Positions 46,750 through 58,300 of a stretch of DNA of 64,000 nucleotides are shown here, in pieces. The position numbers and the translations under genes were made by a program. This stretch comes from Marsupella aquatica (Eukaryota; Marchantiophyta), in NCBI GenBank assembly GCA_973895155.1, contig OZ316892.1, positions 14,694,001 through 14,758,000 on the forward strand, read 5' to 3'. The notes under the pieces are model-generated. The model saw only the letters and a list, made by a program, of their open reading frames with translations, did no database searches and was not told the origin of the DNA. The first letter of the stretch is position 1, and the number at the start of each line of letters is the position of its first letter.

Positions 46750-49700
46750 CTAGTAAGGTTCAGTAATATCAACATGATATTGTGACCCAAATCCCTGACA
46801 CTCTATTGCAGCCTCATTGGCCAATTCCATGCACCTATCAATGAAAGCTTGTGGCAATTGTTGTTCACTATTTGGGAGAAGGGGCTGAGATACAATGCTC
46901 TCGATTGGTCCTGTGCCTGCTGTTGGTGCGGTCGATTCAATACTATATTCAGTCTGCAATAGTTGGTCTTCCCAAGGAAAGGGTGACACAGGTGGGTGCT
47001 CCAAATTGACTGCATCACCATTATCCACCTGCATATGAAGGCAATTTTAAAATTTGTCCCTAGCATGAGACCACACATGCATGAAGCCCACAAGTAATGA
47101 TATATACTTGTAAGAAGACTGTTAATGTTGGAATCCTTACTCTTGCTGGATCTGTTGGCGTCACACTATGGACTTTATCACAAGATCTTTGGTTATGTCC
47201 AACTTGCCCACACTTACTGCACCTGCACTTCCCAGTGTTAGGCCCCGCTTTCTTTGCCCTCGATTGAACAAGAACAATTGGAAGTCCAGCAATAGTGTTT
47301 GCTATTGAAAAGGGTTCCACCCTGTTTGGATCATCATCTAGTGGATATCTCAAGAACAGTTGTCCAAGGGAGTCAATCATTGATTCTTCGCCTTCTCCAA
47401 GAGCCCTAGGTGGATGCCTCCCTCCACGACCCTGTTCGATGCGGACCATTCTATGTCTGCCCCTTTTCACAGCAGCCACAGGAGCAACACAATTTGGACT
47501 TGGCATTAAGTCTGATACAATAAAGCTAGGTAAAACATTGTCATACAAAGCCCTAATTGAAGCAGTCCGCCAACATTTGTGAAAATGAGTAGAAAAGTTT
47601 CTGCCTTCTTGGTCATCCCAAGCCATTATATGCTCACATGGCCACACCATCTCTTGCAGCTCCCAACAAGTGCAACATTTCTTTGGTGATAGTGACACTA
47701 GATACTCCTCACTTTGGGATGTAGTTTGAACCTTGGCTGTGGACGCACCATCATCAAACACCTGAGCATATGAAAACTTGGATATAATTACAAAACTATT
47801 CAAATAAAGAATACATTCATACTAGTGTATTTTAATTCAACACCGAGCTATTAAGAAGACATTGATGTTACAGTATATACAGAACACGTAGCTATTAATG
47901 CATACACAAGACCAGGCATGAAGATTACCTGCCATTGACCAAACGTCTTGAGATTCTTGTTGTACCTGACCAGGGCTGGAATAGTGAGTACTTCCTGTCT
48001 CGCCAACGCAACTACTTTCCTTTCTTTAAACTTTTGCTGAACATATACCCACATGCACTCCATCAACTTGCAAGGAGAAAATTCGCGCAAGGGGAGTAAG
48101 CCTGAATTTGCTTGCTCAGCAGGGTTGCTTGTAACCTTTGCCATGCGGGGAAGTGGAAAGGCATGCCTGGCATAAAGTTTTGCATCAAAACTTCTGATGT
48201 AGTCTACAGCATTTGCATTCTCATATGCCTTGACGGACTCTGCCAGTCGCTTCAAACATGCTTCAAATCTGATACAGGTGCACAGGGTAAACATTGATGT
48301 TAATGTATACAATCATGTCATACACAGAGAAAACATTTGCGTGAGTGATATGTACTTCACATTCTGTATTCTAGGAGAGGTAATATAATTACTGTATTGA
48401 ACATTGAGTATGCGGTGTATACATAAGAAGTCAAATGTATGTAGAATCAAAGCAATGAAGGTTTTTGGACTTACTGTCTTTCATCGTTGGCATATATGCA
48501 TCCTGTAAAAATATCTGCTGCTGCTTTGCCATGCCTGTTCTTGACATTAGCTCTCAGGTGGTTTGCACATGCTGCATGTATCTTACCTGGCCACATGTAA
48601 CTCACAGCGGCAAGTAGACCTTTCTGTCGGTCTGATATGAGTGGCATGTGAGGCGATTCAATGCCGTAGAGTGATCTATCTACCAATTCCAGAAACCAGA
48701 TCCAATTATCTGTGTTCTCAACTGGAGCTACTGCGTAACATAGAATCAATCCTTGGCCATTTCCATCCAAACATGTAGCTAAGAATAGTTGAGTGGGGTA
48801 CTTCCTGTTCTTTGTATGACATGCATCAAGAGAGATGAGAGGTTGAATGTAGGTACATGCTTTTCGTGTAGCTGATGGGCAAATGAATGCTCGACAGAAA
48901 ACGTTGGAGTTTTCCATTGGGGACCAGACTGCCACTCCACCAGGGTCAGTCTCTCTCACCCTGGCAATTAATGCCGGAATCATTTGAAACGTGTCTTCCT
49001 GCCCACCAAGATGCAGATCCCGTACATAGTCTTTTGCTCGCCACATTTGGTGGTAAGTGCTGTTCTTTTTATAATCCCCTTGAAATCCACAGAGTAGTTC
49101 TTTGACCGGCACCTTCAGATTTCTACACACTCTAGGTGCCAGTGTGTCTCCTAACCACATTGCCTTTTGTGTTGGGCCCCTCCGCTTGTGTTTAGATGCT
49201 GGAAAATTGTGTTTCAGCTCACACACAGTAATGATATGAGCCCCGCTGTGAGCTTGCCTATGACATCGGACCCTGAATGGCAGTAGGCTGAACAATCAAA
49301 ACCATCTTCATCGTACTCTGGCGGGGGCCTAAACCTAGAAAACTCCCCGCATACTCCTGTGGTAGATATCTTCCTGACTTTTACCGTGCCAGGGGCATGT
49401 GACCCAGGTAGCCACACACTGCTATGCTGCACTATTGTGCGTGGTTTCTTTGCCATCGTTGTGTTCCTCTGGAGACAGTTTGGATCCAGAGGTCCAAGGG
49501 GTGCACAAACCTCCTATTGCAATCCACACAAAACATATTCATGTTATTGTATATGGAAACACAGAAGACAGTGGTGTCATTGTATATAGAATACACACCA
49601 CAATGGGGATGTTTATATGAAACATAGAAGACACTCATGACGTCGTATACAAAACATTGATGGTAAAATGCAAAGAAGACGTTCCGGTTGAGGTATACCT

Positions 49701-50636
49701 ATGGAGCATTTGTGAGAACGATTGCTCCAAACTGGTTTGTTGATCCTGTCATCTGTTGAATAGCAATTTGAAACTCACGGTCTTCCATCTGCAATGGCAG
49801 CACAAACATACCATGCATCAAAACACAGAGTGACAAGTATTACATTTCTAACCCTTCAAAAAAACCACAATGATATAGGTATGGACTCTTGGAAAGCTTT
49901 ACCTCTTCCGCTGTCAATAATGGTTCTGCATAGGCATTGTGTGTCCTTCGTGTCCCCCTTGGTTTGGATGTCATTCCTCTGTCACAGAACCCACTATACT
50001 CACTGTAACGACTGTTATAGTGCCAATCTAATTCATGTTCATCTTCATCATCCAATTCATGGATATATAGTGAATCTTCATCTTCTGAACTATCACTACA
50101 TTCAGAACTGTCTGGCCCAGGTCTGATGTCACCACTTGACTTCCTTTCATGTTGATGAGCAATCTTACTAAATCGGAAAACCCTTGTTCGAAAATTGGGG
50201 GAGGTTTTAAGTCTATACACTACTCGGCCATGCATGACAGCCCACGAGTCCAAACATCTATCAAATTCATCAAAATTGTTAAAATGCTCGCCCAGATGAA
50301 TGCGAGCCGCCTCTGCTTCCACTGCCAAGAGCATTGTAGAATACATAATGAAGAACGTCTACGGGAGCTCTCCACTTCAACAGTGCAAAACTTATGATTC
50401 ATACGGGAGCAACTTCATACTTAAGCCAAACAAATCCTCCAAATACTAACTTGAAGCACAGTAGATTCACCTTCTTCGGGACTCTTCCCATCCAGGATTG
50501 ATTTCAGATTTTTCAGATGTCTTCGTGTTGTTCCCCACCTTGCTCTTTGTGGTGATTGCCTGTCTGAATTGGGAATGTCCACCTCACAGACATCCCCTCG
50601 ACGCCAAAGATTGATGTCACTTACATCATCTGCCAT
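46750..50636 (-). pseudogene. MuDR-type MULE transposase (MURA-like), 7 exons, broken
   Basis: Exons, 5' to 3': 50451-50636, 49903-50310, 49699-49788, 48475-49513, 47929-48268, 47141-47761 and 46750-47028. The protein would be about 987 residues. The MULE transposase core lies in exon 4: first Asp in LISLDACHTKNRK, then NWIWFLELVDRSL, second Asp in LISDRQKGLLAAV, and C..HL in IHAACANHLRANV. Exon 6 holds a SWIM zinc finger (CCTC..WPCEHIMAW) and a zinc knuckle CSKCGQVGHNQRSC. Exon 2 is acidic in its middle. Defects are TAG as the last codon of exon 3 (CAG to TAG) and a missing base near 49297 in exon 4, between DCSAYC and PFRVRCHRQ, in the DNA-binding zinc finger. Exon 4 is 1039 nt. One more base gives exactly the phase needed to join exon 5. 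Confidence 0.85.
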
Positions 50637-50940
50637 CGTGTACTTCAATGTGCATATGAGTACTGTGCAGAGGTTAGTCATGTCCATTTAACGTAAAGCT
50701 CAAAAACATTTACTAAGCCACATGCGAAAGGGCTCTGAAGCCCATGAACAGACGTCGTTTCCTGACATTGTTTGTGCCTTCAGTTTACACATTCTAACAT
50801 ATGCACAGTAGTACCTTGTTTTCCTGTGCAATCAATGGTGGCAGGTGCGTGTGCCGTGCGCCTCGTGGAAAGTTGAGTGTACTTGTTATCGAGCATGGAC
50901 AAAAGTTGGGATGGGAGGATATTAAAAAATGCGGAGATCA

Positions 50941-51434
50941 GTTTACAAATAGAATACAATCATGTCAATGTATTCGCATGCACGTAACATAACCCTAATG
51001 TTGATCGTGGCGGTGTGGATGGGCAAATGCCCAATTTTGACTTCTAATTATGAGGTCCCGTTGCCTGATTAATGCGCGCTTGACCCTAAACCGCCCCGAC
51101 AATGTGCGCCCCAACAATGTGCGCCCTAAACAGAAATTTTGTTGAATACATAAACCACGAAGTATTCACGCTCATAAGGGACCATAGTGCGAGAACGCAA
51201 AACCGCGTAGTTGCGGCCCTACTGCAGCGGAGTCTCATGGTCGACTGCGGGAGGCGACCCTGCATGGTGGCATGGCTCCCAACTGTGTAGTATGGCCTTT
51301 ACACGGGGGAAACTGCCTTACACGGGAGAAAAGGGTACGGGCCATAATGAGGGGGCTGATTGGGGCAAAAAAATTTGGAGGGGGCTGATCAAGTAAAGTT
51401 TCTCCTGGAGGGGGTCTATTGAGCATATCCCTCC
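50941..51434 (-). repeat. MULE right terminal inverted repeat (~490 bp)
   Basis: This is the inverse partner of 17941-18288. It is longer because it has an internal duplication of the GTGTAAGGCAGT / GTGTAAAGGCCA block and an extra segment around 51080-51230 (GACAATGTGCGCCC-type phrases repeated twice). The transposase start codon lies about 300 bp inside it, so the TIR probably holds its promoter. Confidence 0.85.
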
Positions 51435-51442
51435 AAAATTGG
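51435..51442. repeat. MULE target-site duplication, right
   Basis: AAAATTGG lies directly after the right TIR and matches 17933-17940. The following CTAAGCC continues the target repeat unit seen intact at 51554-51571. Confidence 0.85.
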
Positions 51443-51595
51443 CTAAGCCATTTTCTCGGCTGCGTAAATTCGCTAGATTCCATTTTTGGCAAAATTGTCT
51501 GAGCCATGCTTTGCTCATAAATAGATGGCGTAAGTTCTCTAGATTCCATTTTTGGCAAAATTGGCTAAGCCAATGCTTTGCTCATAAATAGATGG
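51443..51595 (+). repeat. ~66-bp tandem repeat, the MULE target
   Basis: CTAGATTCCATTTTTGGCAA begins at 51473 and again at 51539, a 66-bp period, with the shared tail CATAAATAGATGG. A third copy lies just left of the MULE at 17915. The MULE therefore inserted into a small tandem array. Confidence 0.8.
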
Positions 51596-51833
51596 GGGAA
51601 TACCATGTGCCTGTTGCAAGTTTCACCCAATCTACCGGTGCCCAATCATGGTGTAGCGGTTTGACTATATAAATTAGGCCCTTATCGTAGTTTTATTGGA
51701 TAGATTCGTCAGATCCCCACGTTGCCACTGACCCTACTAGCCAGAATTCATGGTTACCTTCATATCTAAGGACTTCCAACACTCGAAAAATTAATGAATG
51801 AAATTAGATAACTAATAGTAACATTGGACACCC

Positions 51834-52510
51834 TGTGGGGTCTTGGAGACGATGCAACATTTGTTCATTGAATGTTCCCATGCCTCATGTTGCTGGAGGA
51901 TGTGTGACAGGATTTTGACGGAGCTTCGCTTACCCATTGGAGGTGGTCTGCTGGCTATTCTTGATGCATCGACAGGACCGGAGCCTATTCACACTGCTAG
52001 GATCTTTTGTGTATATCAGACTCTCTGGATGATTTGGCTGGGAAGAAATGAACATATGTTCTCTGACAAGGTGGGACGTTCATTTGACTTGGGCCTGATG
52101 CTTGCTGAGACTGCCAATCACATCCATGCGGTTGGGGCTGGTTTACGCTTTGGGCGGCGTCGCTCTCGGTTGAACCGGGCTCAGGAATGGTTGCGGGGAA
52201 CGAGGCAAATCTGGCTGAGACGGGGTGGGGACAGGATTCTCTTGGTGCCCTCTAGCGGCGGCGTTGCTGATTGAGGGGTCTGCTTTTTGGGGGGCTGCTG
52301 TTGGAAGGGCATGGGTGCTCTCTTGATCGGTGTTATTTCCCTTCTTTGAGGGGGGGCTCTCCCTGGGGCTTTGATGCTCTCTTTTGTGCTTTTGGGCTCT
52401 CTTTGTGGCTCGCTAGTGTGCTGTTGCTGTCCCTGTATTAAGGGCTGTTGTTCCCCCTATCCGTGGGGTCTTTCACGGTATTAAAATTTATAAAAAAAAC
52501 CATTCCAAGG
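51834..52510 (+). mobile_element. 5'-truncated LINE with 14-bp TSD
   Basis: A perfect duplication AACATTGGACACCC (51820-51833 and 52511-52524) brackets the insert. The insert ends in ATAAAAAAAAC at about 52489-52499, a short poly(A), followed by about 11 extra bases. The coding fragment is listed separately. The 5' part of the element was never copied, as is usual for target-primed reverse transcription. Confidence 0.85.
51843..52274 (+). pseudogene. LINE ORF2 C-terminus (RT zinc-binding domain)
   Basis: The frame reads ETMQHLFIECSHASCCW and then WMIWLGRNEHMF, which is the E-x-x-x-HLF-x-C...W pattern of the zinc-binding domain found downstream of the reverse transcriptase in plant LINEs. The tail is Arg-rich. 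It starts where the insert starts and lacks endonuclease and polymerase domains, so it is a dead fragment. Confidence 0.85.
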
Positions 52511-52524
52511 AACATTGGACACCC

Positions 52525-54709
52525 GGGTGTAAAAGAGAAAACCTGACCATTTATGTTGCTCCAGACCAAGCGCCTTCAAAATGAAGTGCAAAGATTTGCA
52601 AATCCCTGGACGAAAGATGTGGAAATGTTTGGGTAACCTTGGAAGTGGTGTTCAAATTGTGGATAAAACACGTAGTCCCGTCAGCTTTTTCTTGGGCCGG
52701 TTGCCCACTGGATAGGATATGCAGACACCATGTATGTAAAGCCAACTGCAGCCATTCCCACCCACTCTATGGCTCAGACTTGATTTAAATAGAAACCCCT
52801 GACTTCTTTTAATGCTAACCTTGCAGAATAGCCTAAGGATGGTCAGTTTTCTATGCAGGTACAACAAAAATTGGTAACCTGTCCCTCGATCTATGTTATT
52901 TGTCACCTTGACCCCCATTTTGTATGTGGAGTTAACTAAACCACTGTAGTTAACCTAAGGTCCACGGCCAATATTACCACAAACTAGGCTGGTCCGTAAG
53001 TCCTGATTGTGAACACGGGCAGGAGACGCCCCAAGTCACGAGCTACTTCCTCACTATGGTTGACCCTGCGTATGTGTTAATCCTACTCTCATTTTTCCCT
53101 GAGAAAAAACCACTGAATGTTGCTACATTTGGACCCTCAATAGGGCAGGCATGGGCTGGGCTGCTTGATCTTGGGGGAATTAAGGTCTGCGAGTGCAGGA
53201 GGGACATGGGCAACAGTTTGTGAGTGCAAGTGGATTAGGTCAGGGGAAACGGTGGGCTGCTGCTGTAATTTTGACCAGGTTCAGCAGGGCCAATGGGGCC
53301 TTGCCACACGGCACAGACCAATCACGGGTAAACTCAGGTGAACTATAGCATTCAAGTTAGGGCCATATTTGAGAGGGGTCAAGGTGGCAATCTATTTAGT
53401 TTGTGGGACACACTAGTAAAACATAGATTATTGACAAGTTTATACAGGCACTTATGGAGGGATTCCCCTCTCTCTTGTACTGTAGCTCCAGAAACCCTCA
53501 TAAATCTGCATGAAATCTGCAATTTAACAAAGTAAAGACACCCCAAGGTTTGAACTTAGCCATAGACTGTATTCTTTCCACCTACACTCTGGCAATGGTC
53601 AAACTCTGGTTATACTACTATGTCTCGTTCTCTAAACGTGTGCCATGCAAGGAGGGGGAAAAGACGGGTACTCCACACTTTCTAGGTTTATAAATCCTGG
53701 ATCTTCAAGGCGAAAAGAAAGAGGGGTCCTCTATATAAATGTTAGTAGGCCTGTCAGGGTCGGTGAAAAAGGGGTCTACTTTATGGTAGTTGGGAAGACT
53801 TGACTGCGGTTCATATAGCTGGCTCGTTGCACTAAATCACTGTTTTATTTTGTAGAAACACTAAAGAAGTGTATTTATCCATTTTATTGGGAGAACAATA
53901 AATGTTCGATATATGAATGATAAATTCTTTCTGCTACACGTAGTATGACAGAGTTACTTTTGGGGGGCTTGTGATTTTGCTTGTGGGGATGTTGTGGATT
54001 CCCTGGCACAGCCATTTATTTTGGGTCCGGTCTTGACCAAAGGAGTGGCCACTTTGAAAAGTGTGCATATTTTTTGCAGTGTTTTTGCAAAAGAAAGTGA
54101 AGTGCCCTTGTGTAAATTGAATACGAATTTTTTGGAGCAGCATTATTTTCTAGTGTCAGCTAAAATTGCTTGTCATGTTGTAGGTGTTACCAGTGGCAAT
54201 TAATGTAGACCCACCTCGGACATGGACTAAATTCCCACTTGTGCAAGATGTACCATCAGGGTAACATATATTGCTAACAAGACACTAATACTGGCCTGAC
54301 CAGGACATGGAGACCAGATGGCCTACATGGCACCCATAGTGTTTGACAGTTCTACTAAGCAACCAAAGATAGAGATATATGCTTAATGGGACCCTTGCCG
54401 AAACAAATTTATGCGATGGGCCCTATGAAACTTTTGTTATAAACTAGGCGCCCCACAAAATTGTTGTTAGAAACTAGGTTCCATACACATGGTTCTCATG
54501 TGGTGCCTAATTGCATGGTCAACCATACATTTCCCACCGCATTCCAATGCACGCCGTCCACCACGTGTATGTACTTGAAGACATAATGGATTATATCTTA
54601 ACATGATTATAGAATTTTAGGGGATCCGCTGCTACACGATAGTGGGTTGTATAACATTTAGTCTAGTTTTTGCAGGCTAACAAAGTTTCTCCTCCCTAAG
54701 TAAAGTTAC
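52525..54709. other. Gene-less stretch
   Basis: I see no supported exon, RNA gene or ordered repeat. Only short ORFs without protein character are present. Confidence 0.45.
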
Positions 54710-55108
54710 ATCATTAGTTATCAGTGTTTTCCATCAGTCAACCTGATACCAGTTGCCATGTCATCTCAGAGAGGCAGCCAAGTTGCGGCATCAAAAAAAA
54801 TGCAAAAAAAAAATGATTTTTTTCTCAAAATTTGAGGGAGAAAAAAATTGGAAATTTTTTTCACTATGGGTATCCGTACCATATGGATACCACATCTCGG
54901 CGAGGCCAGGTGTCTGTACAATACGGACACATGATTTCGCCGAAAAAACATTTTTCAAATTTTTTTCTAGAATTTTTCAACAAAAAAAAGTGGTCCATAC
55001 GCCCATCTTGGCGAGGGTAGCTGAAATGCATGGAAGTGCAACGGCCCCATCTCAGCTGCTCAGCTGAGATTCAGAAATTTAAAGGCGACAAAACTGATAA
55101 CTGATGAT
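54710..55108. mobile_element. MITE/foldback-like element, ~400 bp
   Basis: ATCATTAGTTATCAGT (54710) is inverted as ACTGATAACTGATGAT (ending 55108). Further matching inverse blocks lie inside, around ATCTCAG and GGCAGC. Internal hairpins are GGTATCCGTA / TATGGATACC, GTGTCTGTA / TACGGACAC and ATCTCAGCTG / CAGCTGAGAT, plus long A/T runs. No coding sequence is seen. I could not define a target duplication with certainty. Confidence 0.6.
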
Positions 55109-55145
55109 CCTCTGTACCCCTCCCTTTATGATTGAGTCTATCTGT

Positions 55146-55335
55146 GTTGTCTTTGTTTCACACTTAACCAATTTTTGAAAGTTACAACAAAAGGGACAAT
55201 AGCCAAAATTAAACAGTTATCCTTGGTTCCTTCCATACTTAGACAAATTTGAGGTCTAGATGTGAGGAGACAATATCCACGTTGTCTTTGTTCCACACTT
55301 TGACAATTTTTGAAAGTTGCAATATGGGCCAACGG
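55146..55335 (+). repeat. Direct repeat, 135-bp spacing
   Basis: GTTGTCTTTGTTYCACACTT, a short gap, then CAATTTTTGAAAGTT, occurs at 55146 and at 55281. This is an old duplication in non-coding DNA. Confidence 0.65.
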
Positions 55336-58300
55336 CCAAAAGCAGAGGATTCATTCCATACATAGACAAAAGAAACATGTCAACTTATCAGCAACCTAAA
55401 GATGAGCGGTATGGTCAAAATTTAAACCTGAAGTTAGATATAAACCATATTGTCATTGCTCAAAAACTTGCAGTTTGTGCGATAACCGCCACTACGTACT
55501 CTGCAGTTCCCCACACGATGCAGTTTATCAATCAGCATGCTTAATTTCACTCTAAACTTTACCCTGGCTCGTATTGGTGATAATATCAATTAACCTAAAA
55601 CTTCTTGTAGGAACTGTTACAACTTCTTGTAATCTGAACTGTTACTGAAAGTGTCAGAGGCGCCCTAGTTTGTAACAGAAGTTTTGTAAGGGCCTATCAC
55701 ATCAATATACCTCATGAAAAATATAATTTGATTCATGAGGTGGATTGTGGATGGTTTCATTTGAGAAAAGGAAAGGTCTGGCTAGTCACATCTGATTTGT
55801 CAATGTCCTTTCATTTATGTTTACCTTATTTTTGACTACATACCCCCTGAACTGGTCAAAATTACTAGCCAATTCCCAAAACTCATCACTTGGTAATCCC
55901 CTCCAACCGTACCTTCACTCTCGACCAAGCTCTCCCATTTGAGACTTGCTGGAAAGCAAGTGCCACCTACTAGCTATGAGGAAAAACTATCACATTTTGG
56001 TCCCCTCACTTTCTGCCGCTTTCATGGTTAGCTGGAACAAATTATCAACCTCCATGTGTTCCTAGATCAATTACCTGTCATTTTGAGTTAGTTTAGTCTG
56101 GTCAACCCACCACTCGTCATATATAACCCAGAAGTGTCAAAGTCCGCCCACTTTTTCCACATTCCACTCACTTTTCTTCTCTAGGGTGCAAGTTTGCTCC
56201 ACAATCTCAGGAAAATGTTACTTTTGAATGTAACTATGGGTGACTTGTAGCTTTTGAAGGGCAGGTGTGGTTCAATCAAACTCTCAAACCAAATCGGGGG
56301 CAACCTAATTAGTTTTGGGGGCAGATTTTGGGGACTCATTTGGGGGAACAGGAAAGTAAAATTGGTTCTGTCTATCAGAATACTCATTTGTTTCATATGA
56401 CTCATCTAGTAATTAAGTCTAAACTTGAAGGCATTTAGTCTTGGGTCTAGAGTTGTGTAACTGTTGCTCTACTAACTGGAATTAGGTACTTTGTTAAGTT
56501 TGGATGTGCCACTATCATATTCACTAGCATGACTTGGCTAGTGAGTGAAACTGAGGCTCATTGTTATGGAGCCCTCTGAGAGATGATTAAGGAGAGCTTA
56601 CGCCCTGGAGACTTTGTATGGTTGAAGGGCATATAGTTCATCAATAAAGCTATCTTGTCTGTTCCTGTGGGCGTAGCCTCTAAGATGTGAATAGACTAAT
56701 TCCAGAAACAGCAAACCCAAGACCCTTCCCCATAGCCAAACAGGAGGCCAACTAGACTGATAGCAAAATGCATTCAAGGTCAAACTACCCAAACATGGCA
56801 AGCTGAATAACAAACCACTTAGAAAGACCACCAACATAGGTTCGTGACTTCATTTTGATCAGATAAGAAATATACTAGAGCATCTCCACCCCATCACAGT
56901 AAATGCCCGGCCAGTAGCTAGTTTTGTGAGAGGTGTTGGCTAAAGCACTTTTTCATCCACACCATGTACTCTGTTTTTGTATGGTCATACACTCAAGCCA
57001 ACTCAAGTGTCATTTTGCAAGAGAAGGAAAAATGTCAGCATATTAAGGGGGAAATTAGTTTGTGGGCCTCCTCTCATATCTTCTGCAATACTTGTCATGA
57101 AGCCAATACATGTTCTCCTGATTTTGTTGTTTTTTTATTTTAAAAATAATACATACAGTGCAAGTAAGAGTTTACATCAAAAAGCTTACAACACTCTAAA
57201 ATTTGCATCAAAAGATATTTTTATTTTTGATAAGCACTCATAAGTATTTTGTTGTCTTGTATAGGGTCAATAAAATATATATTTCAAAACTATATGCTAA
57301 GGTTACGCTAAAGATGTAGTTAACTTAAAGTTGCACAAAAGATGTTGTTTAGTTGAAGATATTTTATGCTAAATGTGTTGTTGAGAAATGTATCGTGGTG
57401 CAAAATTAAGATAATTATCATTGAATAAAAGATTTTGTTTGCTGAAAGATATAATTGCGCAAAAACTGTTGTTGAGTAAAAGATATCATTGCACAGAATA
57501 CAGGCTATTGCATACGGGCTATTGGATTTTTTCTTTATTTTTAATTTTTCTCCTTTTAAGCTTGTTCCCCCTTTTTTAGTACGTTTGGTTCTCCTCTTTT
57601 TCTCGCTATTATACTATGCAATACCAATTAAAGTTTTGTCATTATTATACATGACTATGACCCTATTCACTACGTCATTGTAGAGAGAGGTCTCCTTATC
57701 CTTGTGCATTGCTACAGGCCCTCCCCATTTCCATTGTCTTTGTCCTATTGGATCCCTTCTTGCTTGGAAACTCTAGTCCCGTTTCAATCACACTAAATTA
57801 TATTCTCTTTTTGTTTTATTCCTCTCTTTGGCTAGATTCATTCAATTTTTGGGAGATTATTGATCCCAGTTTGGCTTCTGGTGGGCCAAAATTCTCTTTC
57901 TCTGCCCTTGGCCTGGTAATCTCTTGTTGTCTGCCCCATAGATGTGGGACATCAAATGCTCTCCATCAAGCTGGGTTTATTTAAAGTCCCCCTAGATAGC
58001 CAACTTGGCTACAAAAAAGTACTGTTCATGCACAATGTGATTAGCTAAGTTATGTTAGTCTTGAAGCAAACTTGCCAATTGAATGATGCTTCACTGATAC
58101 ATCTTATGTCATTGTTGTTGTGCTGAGAACATTTATGGTCCGGGCAATGTCTGGGATAGTCTTGAGTTGCTGTTGAATAACGCTTGAGGATATCTTGGAA
58201 AGTTTATTAGGTCCATGGCTCTTGGTACTCAGTGTTGTAAAACAATGTGTGTGCCTTACACCACACATTGACTAGCTCAGTGCTTAATGTTTCACTACAA

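Larger units (their letters stand above)
17941..51434. mobile_element. 33.5-kb MuDR-type Mutator-like transposon, with nested insertions
   Basis: The left end starts GGAGGAATATGCTCAATAG at 17941, and the right end is its reverse complement (GAGCATATCCCTCC) finishing at 51434. AAAATTGG flanks both ends (17933-17940 and 51435-51442). The uninterrupted target phrase GGCAAAATTGGCTAAGCC exists at 51554-51571, so insertion boundaries are proven by an empty site. The element holds a MuDR-type transposase gene on the minus strand, an unknown gene on the plus strand and a third ORF. Without the two Gypsy elements, the LTR copies and the small nested transposons the element would be roughly 13 kb. It is probably dead, because the transposase has a frameshift and a stop. 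Confidence 0.9.
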
